Below the pieces are notes generated by a model. That model saw only the letters and a program-made list of their open reading frames with translations. It made no database searches and was not told the DNA's origin. The position numbers and the translations under genes were made by a program. A DNA stretch of 64,000 nucleotides from Platycnemis pennipes. Lineage: Eukaryota > Arthropoda > Insecta > Odonata > Platycnemididae. This document shows positions 50,708 to 61,367 of this stretch, piece by piece (the stretch's first letter is position 1; each line of letters begins with the position of its first letter). Where the stretch lies: NCBI GenBank assembly GCA_933228895.1, contig OW121852.1, forward strand, positions 124,305,544-124,369,543. The letters run 5' to 3'.

Positions 50708-53450
50708 TTCTTTATATCTCAAATTAACCTTTTCGTCAGTCTGCCGCTCAGTTCACCAAAATTTATGCAAAACATCCTAGCAAATTAAAAAAATCCACTT
50801 CTCAGGCTTCCACTCAAACTTGAATTTTTTCATCTGAATTCATTTCTACCGGTTTCTTAGGTAAAATTAACCATTACGCCCGTCTGCAGTTCAGTTCAAC
50901 AAAATTTATGCAAAATATCCTAGCAAAATAAAAAAATCCACTTCTCATGCTTCCACTCAAACCTGAATTTTTTCAACTGAATTCATTTCTCACACTGATT
51001 TAAATCTAAAATTACCATTTCGCACGTTTGCAGCTCAGTTCACCAAAATTTATGCAATACATCGTAGTAAAATAAAAAATCCACTTCTCATGCTTCCACT
51101 CAAACTTAATTTTTTCATCTGAATTCATTTCTCACACTGATTGTTATCTAAAACTAACCATTTCGCCCGATTGCAGCTAAGTTCACCAAAATTAATGAAA
51201 AACATCCTAGCAAAATAAAAAAATCCACCTCTCATGCTTCCACTCAAACCTGAATTTTTTCACTTGAATTCATTTCTCACACTGATTTAAATCTAAAATT
51301 ATTCATTTCGCCCGTTTGCAGCTCAGTTCACCAAAATTTATGCAAAACATCGTATTAAAATAAAAAATCCACTTCTCAGGCTTCCACCCAAACTTGAATT
51401 TTTTCATCTGAATTCATTTTTCTCACTGTTTTTTACCTAAAATTAACCATTTTGCCCGTCTGCAGCTCAGTTCACCAAATTTCAAGTAAAACATCCTTGC
51501 AAAATAAAAAAATCCACTTCTCAGGCTTCCACGCAAACTTGAATTTTTTCATCTGAATTCATTTCTCTCGCTGCTTTTTATCTAAAATTAACCTATTCGT
51601 CAGTCTGCCCATCAATTCACCAAAATTTATGCAAACCATCCTAGCAAATTAAAGAAATACTCTTCTCAGGCTTTCACTCAATCTTGAATTTTTTCATCTG
51701 ATTTCATTTATACCGCTGTTTCTTAGGTAAAATTAACCATTTTACTTGTCTGCAGTTCAGTTCACCAAAATTTATGCAAAACATCCTAGCAAAATAAAAA
51801 AATCCACATCTCAGGCTTCTAATCAAACTTGAATTTTTTCATCTGAATTCATTTCTCCTGCTGATTTTTAACGAAAATTAACCAATTCGCCCTTGTGCAG
51901 CTCAGTTCACCAAAATGTATGCGAAACATCCTAGCAAAAATAAAAAATCCACTTCTCAGGCTTCCACTCAAACTTGAATTTATTCATCTGAATTCATTTC
52001 TCCCGCTGTTTTTACCTAAAATTAACCATTTTGCCCGATTGCAGCTAACTTCACCAAAATTAATGAAAAACAACCTAGCAAAATAAAAAAATCCACTTCT
52101 CATGCTTTCACTCAAACCTGAATTTTTTCACCTGAATTCATTTCTCACACTGATTATATCTAAAATTAACCATTTCGCCCGTTTGCAGCTCAGTTCACCA
52201 AAATTTATGCAATACATCGTAGTAAAATAAAAAATCCACTTTTCAGACTTCCACTCAAACTTGAATTTTTTCATCTGAATTCAGTTTTCTCACTGTTTTT
52301 TACCTAAAATTAATTATTTCGCCCGTCTGCAGCTCAGTTCACCAAATTTCAAGTAAAACATCCTACCAAAATAAAAAAATCCACTTCTCAGGCTTCCACT
52401 CAAATTGGAATTTTTTCATCTGTATTCATTTCTCCCGCTTCTTTATATCTAAAATTAACCTTTTCGTCAGTCTGTCGCTCAGTTCACCAAAATTTATGCA
52501 AAACATCCTAGCAAATTAAAAAAATCCTCTTCTCAGGCTTCCACTCAATCTTGAATTTTTTCATCTGAATTCATTTAAACCGCTGTTTCTTAGGTAAAAT
52601 TAACCATTTTACTTTTCTGCAGTTCAGTTCACCAAAATTTATGCAAAACATCCTAGCAAAATAAAAAAATCCACTTCTCAGGCTTCCACTCAAACTTGAA
52701 TTTTTTCATCTGAATTCATTTATACCGCTGTTTCTTAGGTAAAATTAACCATTTTACTTGTCTGCAGTTCAGTTCACCAAAATTTAGGCAAAACATCCTA
52801 GCAAAATAAAAAAATCCACTTCTTAGGCTTCCAATCAAACTTGATTTTTTTCATCTGAATTCATTTCTCACACTGATTGTTATCTAAAAGTAACCATTTC
52901 GCCCGTTTGCAGCTCAGTTCACCAAAATTTATGCAATACATCGTAGTAAAATAAAAAATCCACTTCTCATGCTTCCACTCAAACCTGAATTTTTTCACCT
53001 GAATTCATTTCTCACACTGATTTAAATCTAAAATTAACCATTTCGCCCATTTGCAGCTCAGTTCACCAAAATTTATGCAATACATCGTAGTAAAATAAAA
53101 AATCCGCTTCTCATGCTTCCACTCAAACCTGAATTTTTTCACCTTTATTCATTTCTCACACTGATTTAAATCTAAAATTAAACATTTCGCCCGTTTGCAG
53201 CTCAGTTCACCAAAATTTATGCAATACATCTTAGTAAAATAAAAAATCCACTTTTCAGGCTTCTACTGAAACTTGAATTTTTTCATCTGAATTCATTTTT
53301 CTCACTGTTTTTTACCTAAAATTAACCATTTCGCCCGTCTGCAGCTGAGTTCACCAAATTTCAAGTAAAACATCCTACCAAAATAAAAAAATCCACTTCT
53401 CAGGCTTCCAGTCAAACTTGAATTTTTTCATCTGAATTCATTTCTCCCGC
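50708..53450 (+). repeat. Hybrid higher-order subunit, 2743 bp (19 monomers)
   Basis: h-to-h interval with neither a P nor a Q landmark. At about 51095-51112 a c monomer (GCAATACATCGTAG, then CATGCTTCCACTC) passes directly into CAAACTTAATTTTTTCATC. Full units instead have CAACCCTG here and reach that sequence more than 1.1 kb later (compare 47205 with 48358). The core with the diagnostic d and g monomers was removed. The material downstream is of P-tail type (CCACCTCTCATGC, CCACGCAAAC). Confidence 0.8.
51090..51125 (+). other. Deletion or unequal-exchange junction in hybrid unit
   Basis: Left side matches about 47160-47205 and right side matches about 48358 onward. The join lies in the shared GCTTCCACTCAA block and removes about 1.15 kb (8 monomers) relative to that unit, including the diagnostic d and g monomers. 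Confidence 0.75.
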
Positions 53451-56400
53451 TTCTTTATATCTCAAATTAACCTTTTCGTCAGTCTGCCGCTCAGTTCACC
53501 AAAATTTATGCAAAACATCCTAGCAAATTAAAAAAATCCACTTCTCAGGCTTCCACTCAAACTTGAATTTTTTCATCTGAATTCATTTCTACCGGTTTCT
53601 TAGGTAAAATTAACCATTACGCCCGTCTGCAGTTCAGTTCAACAAAATTTATGCAAAATATCCTAGCAAAATAAAAAAATCCACTTCTCATGCTTCCACT
53701 CAAACCTGAATTTTTTCAACTGAATTCATTTCTCACACTGATTTAAATCTAAAATTACCATTTCGCACGTTTGCAGCTCAGTTCACCAAAATTTATGCAA
53801 TACATCGTAGTAAAATAAAAAATCCACTTCTCATGCTTCCACTCAACCCTGCATTTTTTCACCTGAATTCATTTCTCACACTGATTTAAATCTAAAATTA
53901 ACCATTTCGCCCGTTTGTAGCTCAGTTCACCAAAATTTATGCAATACATCGTAGTAAAATAAAATATCCACTTCTCAGGCTTCCACTCAAACTTGAATTT
54001 TTTCATCTGAATTCATTTTTCTCACTGTTTTTTACCTAAAATTAACCATTTCGCCCGTCTGCAGCTCAGTTCACCAAATTTCAAGTAAAACATCCTGGCA
54101 CAATAAAAAAATCCTCTTCTCAGGCTTCCAATCAAACTTGAATTTTTTCATCGGAATTCATTTCTTACACTTATTTTTAGCTAAAATTAACCATTTTACT
54201 TGTCTGAGGTTCAGTTCACCAAAATGTATGCTAAGCATCCTAGCAAAATGAAAAAATCCACTTCTCAGGCATCCATTTAAACTTTTATTTTTACATCTGA
54301 ATTCATTTTTCCCGCTATTTTTTATCGAAAATTAATAAAATCGCTAGTCTGCAGTTCAGTTCACAAAACTTTATGTAAAATATCCTAGTAAAATAAAAAA
54401 ATCCACATCTCAGGCTTACACTCCAACTTTTTTTTTTCATCTGAATTCATTTCTCCTGCTGATTTTTAACGAAAATTAACAAATTCGCCCTTGTGCAGCT
54501 CAGTTCCCCAAAATTTATGCAAAATATCATAGCAAAATAAAAAAATTTACTTGTCAGGCTTCCAGTCAAACTTGAATTTTTCCATCTTAATTCATTTCTC
54601 CCGCTGATTTTTACCTAAAATTAACAATTTCGCCCGTCTGCAGCTCAGTTCACCGAATTTGAAGTAAAACATCCTAGCAAAATAAAAAAATCCACTTCTC
54701 AGGCTTCTACTCAAACTTGAATTTTTTTATCTGAATTCATTTTTCCGCTGTTTTTTAAACTAAAATTAACCATTTCGCCCGGTTGCAGTTCAGTTCACCA
54801 AAATGTATGCAAAACATCCTAGCAAAATAAAAAAATCCAGTTCTCAGGCTTCCACTCAAACTTGAATTTTTTCATCTGAATTCATTTCTAGCGCTGCTTT
54901 TTATCTAAAATTCACCTTTTCGTCAGTCTGCCGCTCAGTTCACCAAAATTTATTAAAAACATCCTAGCAAAATAAAAAAATCCACTTCTAAGGCTTCCAC
55001 TCAAACTTAATTTTTTCATCTGAATTCATTTCTCACACTGATTGTTTTCTAAAACTAACCATTTCGCCCGATTGCAGCTAAGTTCACCAAAATTAATGAA
55101 AAACATCCTAGCAAAATAAAAAAATCCACTTCTCATGCTTCCACTCAAACCTGAATTTTTTCACTTGAATTCATTTCTCACACTGATTTAAATCTAAAAT
55201 TATTCATTTCGCCCGTTTGCAGCTCAGTTCACCAAAATTTATGCAAAACATCGTATTAAAATAAAAAATCCACTTCTCAGGCTTCCACTCAAACTTGAAT
55301 TTTTTCATCTGAATTCATTTTTCTCACTGTTTTTTACCTAAAATTAACCATTTTGCCCGTCTGCAGCTCAGTTCACCAAATTTCAAGTAAAACATCCTAG
55401 CAAAATAAAAAAATCCACTTCTCAGGCTTCCACTCAAACTTGAATTTTTTCATCTGAATTCATTTCTCTCGCTGCTTTTTATCTAAAATTAACCTTTTCG
55501 TCAGTCTGCCGCTCAGTTCACCAAAATTTATGCCAACCATCCTAGCAAATTAAAGAAATACTCTTCTCAGGCTTTCACTCAATCTAGAATTTTTTCATCT
55601 GAATTCATTTATACCGCTGTTTCTTAGGTAAAATTAACCATTTTACTTGTCTGCAGTTCAGTTAACCAAAATTTATGCAAAACATTCTATCAAAATAAAA
55701 AAATCAATTTCTCAGGCTTCCACTCAAACTTGAATTTTTTCATCTGAATTCATTTTTCCGCTGTTTTTTAACTAAAATTAACCATTACGCCCGTCTGCAG
55801 TTCAGTTCACCAAAATTTATGCAAAACATCCTAGCAAAATAAAAAAATCCACTTCTCAGGCTTCCACTCAAACTTGAATTTTTTCATCTGAATTCATTTC
55901 TCATGCTGATTTTTATCTAAAATTCACCTTTTTGTCAGTCTGCCGCTCAGTTCACCAAAATTTATGCAAAACATCTTAGCAAAATAAAAAAATCAACTTC
56001 TCAGGCTTCCACTCAAACTTGATTTTTTTCATCTGAATTCGTTTCTCACACTGATTGGTATCTTAAATTAACCATTTCGCCCGATTGCAGCTAAGTTCAC
56101 CAAAATTAATGAAAAACATCCTAGCAAAATTAAAAAATCCACTTCTCATGCTTCCACTCAAACCTGAATTATTTCACCTGAATTCATTTCTCACACTGAT
56201 ATAAATCTTAAATTAACCATTTCGCCCGTTTGCAGCTCAGTTCACCAAAATTTATGCAATACATCGTGTAAAATAAAAAATCCACTTCTCAGACTTCCAC
56301 TCAAAATTGAATTTTTTCATCTGAATTCATTTTTCTCACTGTTTTTTACCTAAAATTAACCATTTCGCCCGTCTGCAGCTCAGTTCACCAAATTTCAAGT

Positions 56401-57994
56401 AAAATATCCTAGCAAAATAAAAAAATCCACTTCTCAGCCTTCCAGTCAAACTTGAATTTTTTCATCTGAATTCATTTCTCCCGCTTCTTTATATCTAAAA
56501 TTAACCTTTTCGTCAGTCTGCCGCTCAGTTCACCAAAATGTATGCGAAACATCCTAGCGAAATTTAAAAATCCACTTCTCAGGCTTCCACTCAAACTTGA
56601 ATTTTTTCGTCTGAATTCATTTCTCCCGCTGTTTTTTACCTAAAATTAACCATTTCGCCCGATTGCAGCTAAGTTCACCAAATTTCAAGTAAAACATCCT
56701 GGCAAAATAAAAAAATCCTCTTCTCAGGCTTCCAATCAAACTTGAATTTTTTCATCTGAATTCATTTCTTACCCTTATTTTTAGCTAAAATTAACCATTT
56801 TACTTGTCTGAGGTTCAGTTTACCAAAATTTATGCAAAACATCCTAGCAAAATGAAAAAATCCACTTCTCAGGCATCCATTTAAACTTTTATTTTTACAT
56901 CTGAATTCATTTTTCCCGCTATTTTTTATCGAAAATTAATAAAATCGCTAGTCTGCAGTTCAGTTCACAAAACTTCATGCAAAATATCCTAGTAAAATAA
57001 AAAAATCCACATCTCAGGCTTACACTCCAACTTTTTTTTCATCTAAATTCATTTCTCCTGCTGATTTTTAACGAAAATTAACAAATTCGCCCTTGTGCAG
57101 CTCAGTTCACCAAAATTTATGCAAAACATCCTAGCAAAATAAAAAAATTTACTTCTCAGGCTTCCAGTCAAACTTGAATTTTTTCATCTTAATTCATTTC
57201 TCCCGCTGATTTTTACCTAAAATTAACAATTTCGCCCGTCTGCAGCTCAGTTCACCGAATTTGAAGTAAAACTTCCTAGCAAAATAAAAAAATCCACTTC
57301 TCAGGCTTCTACTCAAACTTGAATTTTTTTATCTGAATTCATTTTTCCGCTGTTTTTTAAACTAAAATTAATCATTTCGCCCGTCTGCAGTTCAGTTCAC
57401 CAAAATTTATGCAAAACATCCTAGCAAAATAAAAAAATCCAGTTTTCAGGCTTCCACTCAAACTTGAATTTTTTCATCTGAATTCATTTCTAGCGCTGCT
57501 TTTTATCTAAAATTCACCTTTTCGTCAGTCTGCCGCTCAGTTCACCAAAATTTATGCAAAACATCCTAGCAAATTAAAGAAATCCTCTTCTCAGGCTTCC
57601 ACTAAATCTTGAATTTTTTCATCTGAATTCATTTATACCGCTGTTTCTTAGGTAAAATTAACCATTTCACTTGTCTGCAGTTCAGTTCACCAAAATTTAT
57701 GCAAAACATCCTAGCAAAATAAAAAAATCAACTTCCCAGGCTTCCACTCAAACTTGAATTTTTTCATCTGAATTCATTTTTTCGCTGTTTTTTTTAACTT
57801 AAATTAACCATTACGCCCGTCTGCAGTTCAGTTCACCAAAATTTATGCAAAACATCCTAGCAAAATAAAAAAATCCACTTCTCAGGCTTCCACTCAAACT
57901 TGAATTTTTTCATCTGAATTCATTTCTCCCGCTGCTTTTTATCTAAAATTCACCTTTTTGTCAGTCTGCCGCTCAGTTCCCCATAATTTATGCA

Positions 57995-59035
57995 AAACAT
58001 CCTAGCAAAATTAAAAAATCCACTTCTCATGCTTCCTCTCAAACCTGAATTATTTCACCTGAATTCATTTCTCACACTGATTTAAATCTTAAATTAACCA
58101 TTTCTCCCGTTTGCAGCTCAGTTCACCAAAATTTATGCAATACATCGTAGTAAAATAAAAAATCCACTTCTCAGGCTTCCACTCAAAATTGAATTTTTTC
58201 ATTGGAATTCATTTTTCTCACTGGTTTTTACCTAAAATTAACCATTTTGCCCGTCGGCAGCTCAGTTCACCAAATTTCAAGTAAAATATCCTAGCAAAAT
58301 AAAAAAATCCACTTCTCAGGCTTCCACTCAAACTAGAAGTTTTTCGTCTGAATTCATTTCTCCCTATGTTTTTTACCTAAAATTAACCATTTCGCCCGAT
58401 TGCAGCTAAGTTCACCAAAATTAATGAAAAACATCCTAGCAAAATAAAAAAATCCACTTCTCATGCTTCTACTCAAACCTGAATTTTTTCACCTGAATTC
58501 ATTTCTCACACTGATTTAAATCTAAAATTAACCATTTCGCCTGTCTGCAGCTCAGTTCCTAAAATTTCAAGTAAAACATCCTACCAAAATAAAAAAATCC
58601 ACTTCTCAGGCTTCCACTCAAACTTGATTTTTTTCATCTGAATTCATTTCTCACACTGATTGTTATCTAAAATTAACTATTTCGCCCGATTGCAGCTCAG
58701 TTCACCAAAATTTATGCAATACATCGTAGTAAAATAAAAAATCAACTTCTCAAGCTTCCACTCAAACTTGAATTTTTTCATCTGAATTCATTTCTCCCGC
58801 TGCTTTTTATCTAAAATTCACCTTTTCGTCAGTCTGCCGCTCAGTTTACCAAAATTTATGCAAAATATCCTAGCAAAATAAAAAAATCCACTTCTCAGGC
58901 TTCCACTCAAACTTGATTTTTTTCATCTGAATTCATTTCTCACACTGATTGTTATCTAAAATTAACCATTTCGCCCGATTGCAGCTAAGTTCACCAAAAT
59001 TAATGCAAAACACCCTAGCAAAATAAAAAAATCCA
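57995..59035 (+). repeat. 12-monomer (1739-bp) flank HOR, left copy
   Basis: GCTTCCTCTC starts at 58031 and 59770, and CAGTTCCTAAAATTTC at 58553 and 60292. Both pairs are 1739 bp apart, or 12 monomers of 144.9 bp. The match covers roughly 1.04 kb (about 7 monomers). It fades on the left near 57990 and on the right near 59040. Substitutions are easy to find, such as TTTCTCCCG against TTTCGCCCG and ATTGGAATTC against TTTGAATTC, so this is older than the 7077-bp duplication. Confidence 0.72.
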
Positions 59036-59734
59036 CTTCTCAGGCTTCCACTCAAACTTGAATTTTTTCATCTGAATTCATTTCTCTCGCTGCTTTTTAT
59101 CTAAAATTAACCTTTTCGTCAGTCTGCCGCTCAGTTCACCAAAATTTATGCAAACCATCCTAGCAAATTAAAGAAATACTCTTCTCAGGCTTCCACTCAA
59201 TCTTGAATTTTTTCATCTGAATTCATTTATACCGCTGTTTCTTAGGTAAAATTAACCATTTAATTGTCTGCAGTTCAGTTCACCAAAATTTATGCAAAAC
59301 ATCCTATCAAAATACGAAAATCAACTTCTCAGGCTTCCACTCAAACTTGAATTTTTTCATCTGAATTCATTTTTCCGCTGTTTTTTTAACTAAAATTAAC
59401 CATTACGCCCGTCTGCAGTTCAGTTCACCAAAATTTATGCAAAACATCCTAGCAAAATAAAAAATCCAGTTCTCAGGCTTCCACTCAAACTTGAATTTTT
59501 TCATCTGAATTCATTTCTAGCGCTGTTTTTTTTTAACTTAAATTAACCATTATTCCCGTCTGCAGTTCAGTTCACCAAAATTTATGCAAAACATCCTAGC
59601 AAAATAAAAAAATCCACTTCTCAGGCTTCCACTCAAACTTGAATTTTTTCATCTGAATTCGTTTCTCACACTGATTGGTATCTAAAATTAACCATTTCGC
59701 CCGATTGCAGCTAAGTTCACCAAAATTAATGCAA

Positions 59735-60780
59735 AACATCCGAGCAAAATTAAAAAATCCACTTCTCATGCTTCCTCTCAAACCTGAATTATTTCACCTG
59801 AATTCATTTCTCACACTGATTTAAATCTTAAATTAACCATTTCGCCCGTTTGCAGCTCTGTTCACCAAAATGTATGCAATACATCGTAGTAAAATAAAAA
59901 ATCCACTTCTCAGGCTTCCACTCAAAATTGAATTTTTTCATTTGAATTCATTTTTCTCACTGGTTTTTACCTAAAATTAACCATTTCGCCCGTCTGCAGC
60001 TCAGTTCACCAAATTTCAAGTAAAATATCCTAGCAAAATAAAAAAATCCACTTCTCAGGCTTCCACTCAAACTTGAAGTTTTTCGTCTGAATTCATTTCT
60101 CCCGCTGTTTTTTACCTAAAATTAACCATTTCGCCCGATTGCAGCTAAGTTCACCAAAATTAATGAAAAACATCCTAGCAAAATAAAAAAATCCACTTCT
60201 CATGCTTCCACTCAAACCTCAATTTTTTCACCTGAATTCATTTCTCACACTGATTTAAATCTAAAATTAACCATTTCGCCCATCTGCAGCTCAGTTCCTA
60301 AAATTTCAAGTAAAACATCCTACCAAAATATAAAAATCCACTTCTCAGGCTTCCACTCAAACTTGATTTTTTTCATCTGAATTCATTTCTCACACTGATT
60401 GTTATCTAAAATTAACTATTTCGCCCGATTGCAGCTCAGTTCACCAAAATTTATGCAATACATCGTAGTAAAATAAAAAATCAACTTCTCAGGCTTCCAC
60501 TCAAACTTGAATTTTTTCATCTGAATTCATTTCTCCCGCTGCTTTTTATCTAAAATTAACCTTTTCGTCAGTCTGCCGCTCAGTTTACCAAAATTTATGC
60601 AAAATATCCTAGCAAAATAAAAAAATCCACTTCTCAGGCTTCCACTCAAACTTGATTTTTTTCATCTGAATTCATTTCTCACACTGATTGTTATCTAAAA
60701 TTAACCATTTCGCCCGATTGCAGCTTAGTTCACCAAAATTAATGCAAAACATCCTAGCAAAATAAAAAAATCCACTTCTC
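59735..60780 (+). repeat. 12-monomer (1739-bp) flank HOR, right copy
   Basis: Partner of 57995-59035. The two part at about 60781, where this copy reads CATGCTTCCACTC and the left one CAGGCTTCCACTC, and their next monomers differ. Confidence 0.72.
60301..60500 (+). repeat. 6-monomer (867-bp) flank repeat, left copy
   Basis: The variant TACCAAAATATAAAAATCC starts at 60321 and 61188, 867 bp or 6 monomers apart. It is followed in both places by a seven-T TTGATTTTTTTCATC, AACTATTTCGCCC and AAAATCAACTTCTC. The shared haplotype covers about 200 bp. Confidence 0.66.
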
Positions 60781-61167
60781 ATGCTTCCACTCAAACCTGA
60801 ATTTTTTTCACCTGAATTCATTTCTCACACTGATTTAAATCTAAAATTAACCATTTCGCCCGTTTGCAACTCAAGTCACCAAAATTAATGCAATACATCG
60901 TAATAAAATAAAAAATCCACTTCTCATGCTTCCACTCAAACCTGAATTTTTTCACCTGAATTCATTCTCACAATGATTTAAATCTAAAATTAACCATTTC
61001 GCCCGTTTGCAGCTCAGTTCACCAAAATTTATGCAATACATCGTAGTAAAATAAAAAATCAACTTCTCAGGCTTCCACTCAAACTTGAATTTTTTCATCT
61101 GAATTCATTTTTCTCACTGTTTTTTACCTAAAATTAACCATTTCGCCCGTCTGCAGCTCAGTTCACC

Positions 61168-61367
61168 AAATTTCAAGTAAAACATCCTACCAAAATATAA
61201 AAATCCACTTCTCAGGCTTCCACTCAAACTTGATTTTTTTCATCTGAATTCATTTCTCACACTGATTGTTATCTAAAATTAACTATTTCGCCCGATTGCA
61301 GCTCAGTTCACCAAAATTTATGCAATACATCGTAGTAAAATAAAAAATCAACTTCTCAGGCTTCCGC
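61168..61367 (+). repeat. 6-monomer (867-bp) flank repeat, right copy
   Basis: Partner of 60301-60500. After about 61360 it diverges (CCGCTCATACTTG here against CCACTCAAACTTG). Confidence 0.66.

Noticed and set aside
59596..59781. 61-codon open frame on the minus strand
   Set aside because: It is the reverse complement of ordinary monomers in the divergent flank, without any gene-like feature.
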